DNA of 64,000 nucleotides from Flaveria trinervia (lineage: Eukaryota > Streptophyta > Magnoliopsida > Asterales > Asteraceae), in assembly GCA_025506515.1 (NCBI GenBank), contig CM046444.1, forward strand, positions 119,598,930 through 119,662,929, written 5' to 3'. Below the pieces are notes generated by a model. It had not been told where the DNA came from and did no database searches. It saw nothing but the letters and a program-made list of their open reading frames with translations. The position numbers were made by a program, and so were the translations under genes. Below, one piece after another: positions 47,925 through 59,558 of this stretch; the stretch's first letter is position 1; every line of letters begins with the position of its first letter.

Positions 47925-49972
47925 ATCTCCAAGGACGCCATCTGAGATTCGTAGTTTCTTGGGGCTGGCGGGGTATTATCGAAGGTTGATTCAGGAATTT
48001 TCCAAGATCGCTTCTCCACTAACCAAGTTGACCCAAAGGATGTAAAGTTTATATGAGGTCAAGCCCAAGAACAGGCGTTCGAGGAGTTAAAGGTGAGGTT
48101 GACTCAAGCTCTTGTCTTGTCATTACCCGAAGGAAGCGAGGACTTGGTGGTATACTCAGATGCTTCTTACTCGGGGTTGGGGTGTGTATTAATGCAGAGA
48201 GGGAAGGTTATAGCTTATGCATCCCGACAGTTGAAAGTTCATGAGATCAACTACCCTACTCATGACTTGGAGCTAGCAGCCGTGGTCTTTGTACTAAAGA
48301 TTTGGACGCACTATCTGTACGGACGAAGTGCACCATTTTCACTTACCACAAGAGCTTGAAGTACTTCTTTGAGCAAAAAGATCTAAACATGAGGCAGAGA
48401 AGATGGTTGGAGCTCATAAAAGATTATGATTGTGAGATCCATTTTCATCCAGGCAAAGCCAACGTGGTGGCTGATGCTCTTAGCCGAAAGGAGAGGCCCA
48501 AGCCGATTAGGGTGAAAGCATATCAACTGATCATGACCTCTGATGTAATGAAGCAAGTCAAGGAGTTTCAAGATGAGGCATTAAAAGAAGATCATCTAAA
48601 CTCTGAAAGAATGAGAGGTCTGATTGGGGAATTAGGTGAAAACACACTTGGTGTTAAAACTTGATTTGGACGGGTGTGGATTCCTCGTTTCGGGGATCCA
48701 CGTGCGAGGATTTTGGATGAAGCTCACAAGACTCGATACTCCATTCATCCTGGTGCCACAAAGATGTATCATGATATGAAGAAAGATTATTGGTGGCCGG
48801 GTATGAAGCGTGACGTGGTGGAGTATGTGAGTAAGTGCCTTACTTGTTTGCAAGTGAAGGCTGAACATCAGAAGCCGTATGGAAGATCCAACCGTTAGAT
48901 ATACCGGAATGGAAGTGGGAGCACATCACCATGGATTTCATTACGAAGCTGCCACGTACTCCAAAGGGGTACGATGCCATATGGGTGATTTTTGACCGTT
49001 TGACGAAGAATGCTCACTTCCTACCGACCCGCGAGACATATTCATCCGACAGGTTGGCTGACCTGTTCATCAAAGAGATTGTAACTCGTCATGATGTGTC
49101 GGTGTCCATTGTGTCTGATCGCGACACCCGGTTTACATCTAAATTCTGGAAGAAATTCCACGAAGCCATGGGGACGACGTTACATATTAGCATGGCTTAT
49201 CATCCCCAAACTGATGGTCAATCAGAAAGGACCATTCAGACACTGGAAGACATGCTTCGGGCATGTGTGATTGATTTTGGGGGAAGTTGGGATGACCACT
49301 TACCGTTAGCTGAATTTTCGTACAACAATAGCTATCATGCTAGCATTGGCATGCCACCATATGAGATGATATATGGTAGGAGATGCAGAACACCCGTTTG
49401 CTGGGGTGATATTGGTCAAAAGGAATTAGGGAGCGTTGAGGTAATCGAGGCTACGACTGAGAAGCTTGAGAATATTAAAGCCTTCATGAAGGCAGCTAAA
49501 GATAGTTAGAAGTCGTATGCCGATAGACGACGCAGACCGATCGAGTTCCAGGTGGGTGACTGGGTTATGTTGAAGGTCTCACCTTGGAAGGGTATTATCA
49601 GATTCAGGAAGCGGGGCAAGTTGAGCCCAAGATATATAGGCCCTTTCCAAATCATTGCTCGAGTAGGAGAGGTGGCCTATAGGTTGGAAATACCGGATGA
49701 GTTAACTGGGATTCACCCGACATTCCATGTGTCTCATCTGAGAAAGTGTATAGCTGATGAAGACATGATTGTTCCACTGGAGGATATCGAAGTAGATGAA
49801 AGGCTTAATTATGTGGAGCAACCGGTGGCAATCATCGATCATAAAGAGAAGAGGCTGCGAAATAAAGTGTTCCTCTTGTGCGTGTACAGTGGAAACACAG
49901 GAAGGGATCTGAGTCTACATGGGAGACTGAGGAGGAGATGAGGCAGCATTATGCTCATCTGTTCGAGGAATA
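47925..49972 (+). pseudogene. Second, partial chromovirus pol (late RT to chromodomain)
   Basis: Starts in the RT thumb (PSEIRSFLGLAGYYRR), then RNase H (VVYSDASYSG, LYG with a frameshift near 48330), integrase (HPGATKMYHDMKKDYWWPGM; MDFITKLP; VSDRDTRF; TDGQSERT) and the chromodomain tail, ending in the stop near 49972. It is colinear with 44015-46061. Breaks include stops or frameshifts near 48040, 48662, 48895, 49507 and 49880. Confidence 0.9.
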
Positions 49973-49998
49973 ACAGGTTTCGGGGACGAAACCTATAT

Positions 49999-50010
49999 AA
50001 GGGGGGTGGA
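49999..50010 (+). promoter_or_regulatory. Polypurine tract before family A 3' LTR
   Basis: AAGGGGGGTGGA, two bases before TGTAACACC. It is preceded by the palindromic TTTCGGGGACGAAA. The equivalent tract before the family B LTR is at about 46088-46098. Confidence 0.85.
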
Positions 50011-50012
50011 CT

Positions 50013-52154
50013 TGTAACACCCGGTTTTTTTTAAAAAAAAGACAAGATATGAGGAATAAAAAGAAAGAAAGGCAATTAAGTCCAAGTGAAGGGACTAAAA
50101 GTGTCCAAAAGGACAAAACTTAAAAAAGTTGGTGTAAAGGTGGGCATGGCCACCCACCCTCACTTCACCTCAGTATTTCTTCGGTTTTAGAGAGAGAGAG
50201 AGCAATGAAAAACTCTCGGCTTGTTGAAGAAGAAGAAGAAGTGAAAGAATTTTATGTAAGAATTCGTGGTTTTTATGTGTTTATGACGGGTTTTATACCG
50301 GTTATGTGTCTATGTGCTTATGTGTTTGTGTATGTGCTCGGGTGTGTGTGTTTGGTGTTGTTTTTAGGTGTTTGAACTTATTTCAAGCGGGTTAGAAAGG
50401 AAGAAATACCCAAGTTGCATCAGGTGAGTTCTAGACCCTGGTTTTTACTTGTTTTAAACTATCTTTGGGACTGAAAATGTATTAAAACGATTTTCAAAGC
50501 TTATGTATGTTTACCCGTATGTAATGTGCATGATTGGATGTTGATTCTTGAATGCTCATAGGTTATTCATGTTTAGAATAGCCACATTAAGCTTAGAACA
50601 GATGGGTTCGATGATTGGGTTGAAAACATACCGGAAACATGTTACGCAGAAGGTCCATGCGCCTAGATAAGGCTCATGCGCCTGAATTTGCCTTAGAAGG
50701 ATTTAAGTGTAATCCATGCGCCTAAACAGTAGCCCATGCGCCTAAGATTACCTTAAGAAATGTTTAAGTACAGCCCATGCGCCTGAATAGTGGTCTATGC
50801 GCCTAGAAATATTAGCCGGACGACTAAGTGTAGGGCCATGCACCCCAATAGTGCCCATGCGCCCAAGTGGCTCATGCGCCTAAGTGTCCATGCGTCCGAA
50901 TTATCCATGCGTGTAGGTTTTCATACGCACAAATAGTGCCCATGCGCCTGAATAGTTCATGCGCCTAAAGTGATGAATGATTAAGTGTTGGCTGACGCGA
51001 CTACATAGTAATGTAACGCCCGAACAGGGCTCATGCGCCTAAGCATTTAGAAATTTTTACAGAATTTTCTAGGAGTCTGTGCTTTAGGTTTTTGACCAAG
51101 GTTGACTAAGGGCTCATTAATGATGATGTTTCATGCATGATATGATTACTTATAATTTTTTCTTATTATTGTTATTGCTATTATCATTATTACTTATAGT
51201 ATGTGACTTTACATGGTATGTTATTATCGTAACGTAAAGTATATCGTAATAATAAAGTGAAAGAGCAATAAAGAAAAGAAGAGGAACATTAATGAAAATC
51301 TTAACAAGTCTTGCAAGCTTACAGGAGGTACACGACCATGTTGTTGTTAGCTCAACTGTGCTGCGGGTTAGCTATCCTATTATGCACACAGGGTCAATCA
51401 ATTGAGAGGCAGGACCTTTGTAGCGTGTCCTGGGTGATTGGGTTGGCCTTGTACACAGTACACAGGACCCTTTCGAGGGATACAGTTGGCCCTTTCGAGG
51501 GATACAGTTGGCCCTTTCGAGGGATACGGTTGGCCCTTTCGAGGGTTACAGTTGACCCTTTCGAGGGATATAGTTGACCCTTTCGAGGGATATAGAGGGC
51601 CCGTCACCCGTTTTCCGTTGCGTATACAGTTGGGGTATTGTTCACTGGTCCATACAGAAAGTGAAACATAAAGATAAAAGTTTACAGAACAGACAAGGCA
51701 TACAGTAAAGAGAACAAACAGTATTTGTTCATATAGTTAATGCGTGCTCGCATATACAGTACCGAATTGTATTTTACAGAAAAGAGTATTTTCTCATACA
51801 ACATATAGAAAGTATTATATTACTTTTAAAACTAGAACTCACTCAGCAACGCTGACTTTTATACATTTTCAGTTGGCAGGTAATTGTTGCTAAGGATGGC
51901 ACGAGGGAGAAGCTACTTGGCAAGAAAAGACTGACATCCATTCGTATTTTGTGTTGTTGTTGTTTTGTAATGCGTTAAAACAATTCTTTTATAAACGGAT
52001 AATGATGATGTATTGCTTAACAACAGTGTTTTAAATGAAATGAATGGTTTTTGATAAATTATTTCCGTTGCTTAAAGTTTGTATAATTATAATGTGTAGT
52101 GTTTTAACTGATGTGGTTGACCAACTGTGAGGTGCCCGGAAACGGGACCTTACA
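50013..52154 (+). repeat. Chromovirus 3' LTR (family A)
   Basis: 2142 bases, TGTAACACC ... CCTTACA, followed by target repeat TGGTT. About 70 bases longer than the 5' LTR, mainly inside the ATGCGCC array (50653-51046), where a segment containing TGTAACGCCCGAAC interrupts the array near 51012. Confidence 0.95.
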
Positions 52155-52159
52155 TGGTT

Positions 52160-52500
52160 GAAGGTTGCAGGTGGTGGTGGTTGAAGGTTGAAGGTTTCTG
52201 GTGGTGGTGGTGGTTGAAGGTTTTTGGTGGTGGTGGTGGTGGTGGTTGAAGGTTGAAGGTGGTGGTGGTTGAAGGTTGAAGGAGGTGGTGGTTGAAGGTG
52301 GTGGTGGTTGAAGGTGGAAGGTGGTGGTGGTTGAAGGTTGAAGGTTGAAGGTGGTGGTAGTGGTTGAAGGTGGTGGTGGTGGTAGTGGTTGAAGGTGGTG
52401 GTGGTGGTAGTGGTTGAAGGTGGTGGTGGTGGTGTTGAAGGTTGAGGGTGGTGGTGGTGGTGGTGGTTGAAGGTGGTGGGGGTGGCGGTTGAAGGTAGAG
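52160..52500 (+). repeat. GGTGGTGGTTGAAGG minisatellite
   Basis: Around twenty variable units built from GGTGGT and TGAAGGT. The left portion of the same array is at 39000-39083, before the chromovirus insertion. Apparent His/Pro-rich minus-strand ORFs are artefacts of this array. Confidence 0.95.
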
Positions 52501-52655
52501 ACTTCAATGGTGGTAACAATACTTAACGTCCATCCGTTTCAGGGACCATCTTTGTTACGCTTGTGTAAAGTATTAGACCAACCTTCTAATTTCAGAGAGT
52601 TAGAGACAAAAAGTAAAATCGGGCCTAACCACAAGAACCAACCGTGTAATTAAGT

Positions 52656-54842
52656 CTAATTAAATCATCTTCAAAAACGTCATTGTTCCAAAGGATTCTT
52701 ATTCATTTACAAAAATGGATAAATAAATGGAATATATTAATTTGATACCAAAATTAAATATAAACTAATTCTTAATGTAAAATATTTTATGCTATACAAA
52801 CATTCATGCCATCCAGAACAAAAATAATTTATATCAGTTGGTTAAAAAAACCAATTCATCAAAAAACAAACCCAACAAATAAATATCCAATCCAAAATTA
52901 AAAAATCTAAAATTCAAAAAATCCAAGATCCAAAAACCAGAACAAGTAAATTAATTATATTTAATTAATTGTATTTAATTATTTTATCATATTCAACCTA
53001 AGCAATTAAAAATAATCATGTAGGTATGGTAACCTACTACATAGGTAAATTATCTACGATTAGCAGGTTGAGCGAGTAAATTGGGATAAAAAAAGTTGGA
53101 ATGATTTAATTAGAACATTTATAAAAGTTCATTATATTTTTATGAAGTTTTCCCTTTAAATAAACTAGTTTAATATTTAAGCACAAACTAAACAATTAAC
53201 TCTTATACACTCATTAACTAGTAACTTTTTAATCTTGCTTTATAACTTAACCCAATTAAATCTATAACTACTTGATAAACTTAAAATGATGCCATGGCTA
53301 ATTTTAAAAGTTAAAAACTCGCAGAGAGCAATTTTTAAAAATTGTATCTGCATTATATATTTATAATAACAATTAAGGTACTTTTATTATGTACTTTTGA
53401 TATTTAACTTGATTTTATTTTTTTGTGTGACTCGATTAAAATCAGACCGAAGGTATTAATGTTTAGCTATAGTCAATGACCGTCAAAAATCTCTGATCCC
53501 ATGAAAAAAGGCCTGGATACGACATTATGCGCAATGAGACACATTTGAGAAATTCGTTACATATGTTGCTCCGGTGACACTAACATGATCAAGTATATAA
53601 AAGAAACATATGAAGTTGCAACTACTTAGTCCAAAAGGCGGCACCACCCTATTATATCCCTCTCTACATGCCATCGATAAAAGACAAAAATCAAAAGTGA
53701 GGAAAAATGCCTCCACTGTCACCAAAACAATAGAAACCATGCCATTTGACGTCCGTTGGTTGTGAGATTAGCACCAAAGCCCCCTCTCTTTAAAACCGTT
53801 GGAGCACAAGTCGACCCTAAGGCCAATGGCAGCAAGGGCGGTAGACCATCATAAGAATCTGTAACAGAGACCTATACTAGCTAGCTGCAAAAACAGTAAA
53901 CCGTTACCAATGCCCTTATCTCTCTAGAAATCATTGGGTGCCATGAAGAAGATGGAGTAGAACACTTAAAAAAGTAGCACACCAAACGAAGCGCATCAAA
54001 GACATGTATTGTATAGGATGCATAGTGATGTGCAAATCACTATTTATTTGGTTTGAAAATTAATAGATAGTGTAATGTAATTTGTAATGTTGCTACATTA
54101 CTCCTCCACATTGTAATTTTTAAAGTTTTTGTGTCAAACTTTATTGTAAGCGTCGTAAATGTCTAACCTTTGAATAAAATTTGATTTTAGACCGTAGGAA
54201 AATCGTTTTATAAAATGCCAAGAGAGAAACGAAATAATCAAAGACAAAGCATCAAAGATTAAAATATTTGTTTATTTTATTTTTCCATTTTCATTAATAA
54301 ATAAATATAGTTAACTACGTTAGGATGACTTTGCAAAATGAAGTGGCTTGAACCTAGTTTGTCATATGTTGGGTTAAATGAACGTGCTTGTATCTTAACA
54401 AGATGTCGATTATAAATTGAGCCCAAATTCACCTACTAGCCACGTACCAAAATTGGCATGCCTTGTGACCAAGGTTATTGTTATGACCATTACAAACATA
54501 TGCCAATAATACCAAACATATTGGCCACTTTAATTATAAACAATAATATCATCATAGTAAGAACAATTTCATAGGGTAGTGGAGGTTTTAATTCAAAAAG
54601 ATAATAAGAAAATCTTATAGTGTTGGTGTTGGGTATCCATTAAAAGTATATAAATACAACAATCACAATCCACTACAATCTTTTTACTATTTGGTAAAAT
54701 AATACATAAAGTATAACCCTATTTTAAATGTTCATGTTATATGATAAACGTCATCCCAACTATGACAACCATATAAATTTAATATTCTGGTAGACATTAA
54801 GTTATTTTTCATAAAATATAGGATGCTTTGTGACTTAGGTTA
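52656..54842. other. Intergenic, nothing recognised
   Basis: AT-rich DNA without credible exons, transposon ends or RNA genes that I could identify. Confidence 0.5.
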
Positions 54843-55333
54843 GGTGGTGTTTGATTTTGGTTGACTCGATCAACTTGTTTGATGTGCGTAAAACTCGAGC
54901 TGATTGGGTCAAAACATCCGACACAGAATTGAATTTTCATAATTCTGACACGGCCACCCAACACCCCTACACCCTCGCTTGTTCGCCCTCGCCGCTCCCC
55001 CTTCGCCCGCGCCCACGCTAGTCTCCCCCACCATGTGAGCCCCTCCTCCGCCGATCCACCCACCCGCGGCTTCGCTTCCACTCGAGTGGTCTGCATCAAC
55101 TGTAACGTCTCTTTCTCTCTATGAATTTTTGTGGGTGTAGATGTGTATCTGGTATGCATATAAGGTTATTTTTATAATTATTTTTATGATTATTTTTATC
55201 ATTCAATAGAGTCGGTCAGATAAGGAATCAAATAGTCAAATTTTAGTCGGATGCAGATTCAGTCAGAACTTTTAACTAGTTCAGCTTCAGACTTATTCAG
55301 ATCCTACTGAGTCCATAATAATCAAACAACCCC
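54843..55333. mobile_element. Possible MITE enclosing a GC-rich patch
   Basis: The ends GGTGGTGTTTGATTTTGG and inverse GGGGTTGTTTGATTATTA are similar. No certain target repeat was seen. 54955-55085 is markedly GC-rich and unlike its surroundings. Confidence 0.35.
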
Positions 55334-55423
55334 TCATCATAATAATGCGTGAATGCTAAATTACTAAATTTATACATGTTGGATTTTCCATGTTTACCCA
55401 TGTGCAAGAAAGTAAATGGAGCC

Positions 55424-55433
55424 CTATATAAAC
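55424..55433 (+). promoter_or_regulatory. Candidate TATA box of the A2 decarboxylase
   Basis: CTATATAAAC, about 50 bases upstream of the start codon at 55479. This spacing suits a plant core promoter with a short leader. Confidence 0.5.
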
Positions 55434-55931
55434 TAATGGATGCTCTAGATTGTTTAGTTCTTGTTTAGAACTCTGAAGATGTTCATCCTATCAACATTGC
55501 CGTTTGCTTCTCCAAATTTGGTACAAAGTTTTTATTGTTTTTACGTTTTATTACTTAACTTAATTTATACTATATGATGACATTTTATTTGCTTTATAGC
55601 ACCAATTTTTGGCTTGATAAATAAATATTCATACAATATACAATATTCATTCAGTGATGTATTGTATTATTATTATTTTAATTATCAATGTTATTGATAT
55701 ATTGTAGACGACTGTGAGATGTAGTGGAACATCTAGAGCATCTACGTTTCAGGTAGAAAACTATCCTTCTTATGATTGAATGTTCTAAAAAATCAAAATG
55801 GTTCTTTTACGATAAAATTTTCTTCAAAATATCCATTTCCTCAAACTATTAAAGTTTGGATGTCAGCCTTCAACACATCGGGTAGCTCCTAGGTCAATGC
55901 CAAGCTTTCAATGTGTATTGTCATATTTGCT

Positions 55932-56104
55932 TAGAGATGGTAATGGGTCGGGTGTCACCTAACCCCGTACCCGTCCCAGACCCTAGGAAAAAATTTAAAA
56001 CTAATCTCATACCCGGTCCAATACCCGTCGGGCTTCAGGTATACCCGTTCCATATGTTACGGGTCTCAGGTATACCAATCGGGCTCGGTTTTTTTTGTCA
56101 TCCC
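55932..56104. mobile_element. MITE with GGGTCGGG/CCCGACCC-type ends
   Basis: AGAGATGGTAATGGGTCGGG at the left; the inverse of the right end is AGGGATGACAAAAAAAACCG. The interior repeats TACCCG/CGGGT. It lies in the first direct repeat of intron 2; A1 at position 1 begins within it. Confidence 0.5.
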
Positions 56105-56634
56105 TATGTTTGCACAACCTTGTATGCATACTAAAAGTTATATGAGTGAATTTTAGTTTTAACTTTAAAACATAACTTGACATTTTATAATGTTTTGCGA
56201 CATCATTCAAACATTTATTCATAGCATAGCATGATCTTTTCATATACATATTGTTAGTTTTCATAACCTCTATATACATAACATCATGAACACTACTAGA
56301 GTTGCATTCATAACATACCAATAAGGGATACTTTCTTGCATGAAGCAAGACTTTCGGTTTCTTGAAATGTATACAAGACTTACATCATTGACTGTTTCTT
56401 ACAAGACTTGTTTTTCTTTCTTACCGCATTAGCAAGACTTAATCCTTCACTGTGCCAGATAGTACTCAACCCTTTCTTTCGAATAGACAAGAATTAACCC
56501 CTTTCTTGTCATGCGACAAGACTTTAGACACTTAAAATTTCTTTTCAATTTAAACAAGACTTATCATACATACATTTACATTAGTCATACGCTTTCTCTT
56601 TTCATAAAAGTCTTATTAAAAAGGATTAATTATT

Positions 56635-57633
56635 AGAAAAATTATAAAAATAGCCAATTGACCAAATTAGTTTATAATAATAGCTATTGACCAATGAATT
56701 TTGTAATCTAGCCATCATATCATCACATGGTATACCAATTCATGTGGTATCGTCCACGTGACTTTTATTTGTATTTATTTTATGTTTGGTGATACACCGA
56801 AGATACACCAACTATGGTATCGCCTCGTAAACAAGCGCATATTTTTAACGTATCACTGACGTATCATCCTTTTATGTCAAATCAAATATATCTTTACTTT
56901 ATTGAAAATTAGTGGAACCAGTAATATTCAGACACGTCAGCGATACATGAATCAACTTGTATCGCTGACATATCTCCTCGAAATAAGCGTATCGCTGACT
57001 ACTTCTGTATTTTAATTTTTTTAATATACGTTCATGTTTTTATTTATAAAAGTTAGTAACAATTTTCACTTGGACCTAAAATACATTTTCAATCTTTTTA
57101 AGAATATATAGTCACGCACTCTTCGACTTTATTAATGTAAAAGAACTTTAAATGAAAATTTGAAATTATGAAAAAAACTTAGATGAATTTATAGACAATT
57201 TGATAGATATTCGTCATTAATAACAAAAGTATTTAATAATTCATTACGATTTTTTAAATTTATTATGAAAAATATTTGTTATTAATTAAAATATTAACTT
57301 TAAGTTGTTTTTTTTATTATTTATTTCTGGTGATACACAAGGGTATTTGTATCGCTGACCTGTGATACAACTATATTTTTTAATATTTTTCTAGAGCGAT
57401 ATATATATGCATGTTGTATCGTTACCAACGATACATATATATTTTTTTATTTTAACGATACCACATACATTGGTATCGTTTGTCGGTAAAAACTGACGAT
57501 AACACATGTATTGGTATCGCTGCAAGAGATATTTGGACACGTGACACAATCTAATTCGTGAAATATTTTGAATATTTTAAAAGTCAAAGGCTATTTTTGT
57601 AAACCTATTTGGTCAATTGGTTATTCCCCTATC
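56635..57633. mobile_element. Mutator-like TIR element with TATCGCTGACGT arrays (A2)
   Basis: Counterpart of 562-1528, diverged by substitutions and small indels. Terminal AATAGCCAATTGACCAAAT and its inverse are still recognisable. Confidence 0.55.
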
Positions 57634-59558
57634 ACAAATTTAAAATTGCAAATAAGAAGTTATTTATATAATTAAACTATTAGTTATCTCTATTAGTTAA
57701 TTTTCTTCTCATTTAATTTGTTACATACTCCTTTTATGATTTTTACGTAACTAAACACTTAACGTCGGGTTTAGATGTAAACTTGCACTCGATCTCTTGG
57801 TTCACATGTTAAATTACACTAGTTAATCATCTCTAAAACAATTAGTTCTTCTATATTAATCACACAACAATAATCCGTTCCGCTTTATTAATGATAAAAA
57901 CATATATGAATAACGCATTAGACATTGTATTAACCATGATAAACAATAGAGATAACACCGAAGCTAGCAGTGAAGCTATAATCAACTTTTCTTCTAAAAA
58001 TATACATTTTATTTACGTTTATTTTAATATGCTTGAATGATTTTATTTGCAAAAAATGAATGCCTATCATTCCATTATCTAATACATTTCATCAAACACT
58101 TGAAATTTATTTTAATATGCTAAATCATTTGTGTAGACTCTATTCAATTCGATCTTTGACTTCAACAAAAGTACTTGAGCTCTAGAGTAGATGCTAGCTT
58201 TAAACCAACCAAGATACCATCCTTAGATCATTTTCTAAAAACTAAGAATCTTTCTGCAAACATATAAACGCATTAGAGATCTTAACCCTTTATATGCTTT
58301 CAAGCAAATTCAGTGAAATGGTCACTAAGATGATAATATCTCCCATGGTCCCTTTGAGCTGACAAATTAACAAATTCAGTGAAATATATGGTCACTATGA
58401 TTTCGCATGGTACGTTCTCATAATGGTCTCTAAATACTCGTGTGGTCCTTCTCTCATGTGCGCGCGAACCCTTTCTCATGTGCCGACAAAAAAGTTCAGT
58501 GAAATGGTCGCTAAGATTTAATTGGCATGGTCCCTGCTGTAAATGCAGTGAAATATATAGTTGCTAAGGTTAATTAGCATGGTCCCTTTTCTCATGTGCT
58601 GCGATCTAATGCTGTGAAGTTAGGTACCTTGTGATGACTTACATTACCTCATGAGGTAACTCCCGATTTCCGGGAGTCCATACAGTTAGACTTACACATC
58701 ATAATCTTAACATAATTCTAAAACTTTAGTATTCATAACCCCACACAATCAAACATGATTATCTTTACATAAACAATTGTCTTAAAACATATCTCAATAA
58801 GTCATTAACTATAAAACTATTGAAGCTTGGATGCCAATCTTTAACGGGTCGTGTAGATATTATCCCACTGTCAAGCTTTCAATATTCATTGCCATATCTG
58901 CCCAACCCTATGTGCATACTAAAAAGTCACATGAATGAATTTTACTTTTAGTTTTAAAACATAACTTGACATTTACAATGTTTTGTAATATCCTTCAAGC
59001 ATTTCATCGTAGCATATCATATCACATTCATAGCCATAATCATAGCATAGCATAGCATAGCATGATCTTATCATACATATCATTACTTTTCATAACCTCT
59101 TTATACGTAACATTCTAAACGCTACTGGAGTTGTATTCATTAAATACTGATATGAGATCCCAATAATCCTTTCTTGCATGAAGCAAGACTTTCTCTTTCT
59201 TGCAACGTGTGCAAAACTTACATCACTGGCCATTACTTAGAAGACTTGTTTAACATATATAGTCATTTTTTCCTTACACTCGGTAAGACTTACATGTTGT
59301 TCATCTTCCTATTACTCTCTCTACCTTATTACATAAACTACATACAATAGTGTATGATAACAACATTAGGTTGATAACAATATATGTTGAACATAAATTA
59401 AGTCTAATATTCATCAATCAACAAAAAGTTTTGAGGATCACAAATCCACTACCACCTTCGAACGAGGGTTAGCTTAAACAGCTAGATAAAATTATCATAC
59501 TCGAACACCTACTATGAAACTAGTGTCTAACATGTGTTTGTACCCTAATATATTTTAG
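57634..59558 (+). other. Remainder of decarboxylase intron 2 (A2)
   Basis: Contains the tandem CAGTGAAATGGTCACTAAGA repeats (about 58305-58620) and direct repeat R2 (58822-59300). It ends in acceptor ATTTTAG at 59558. No exon is predicted inside. Confidence 0.6.

Larger units (their letters stand above)
39084..52154 (+). mobile_element. Ty3/gypsy chromovirus, mosaic of families A and B
   Basis: 13 kb between matching family A LTRs, with target repeat TGGTT on both sides (39079-39083 and 52155-52159). Internal order: primer-binding site, gag-pol (41503-46061), an LTR of family B (46101-47924), a second pol segment from late RT to chromodomain (47925-49972), polypurine tract, 3' LTR. This suggests a related element B inserted into A's RT region. 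Recombination between the two gag-pol copies would then have removed B's 5' LTR. Confidence 0.85.
38587..52655. mobile_element. Long-TIR element (about 1 kb) interrupted by a chromovirus
   Basis: ACTTAATTACACGAATGGTC... at the left matches the inverse of the right end (...GTGTAATTAAGT) over about 130 bases, including 'gtccctgaaac'/'gtccctaaaac' and 'tctctaactctctgaaa'. The element comprises 38587-39083 plus 52155-52655. CTAAT is shared by both outer flanks, but no 9-bp target repeat is clear. It carries no transposase. Confidence 0.75.

Noticed and set aside
52031..52519. 162-residue minus-strand His/Pro-rich ORF
   Set aside because: It is the antisense of the GGTGGTGGTTGAAGG minisatellite; composition alone explains it.
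54809..55159. 116-residue minus-strand ORF
   Set aside because: It is driven by the GC-rich patch; no domain, promoter or splice context was seen.
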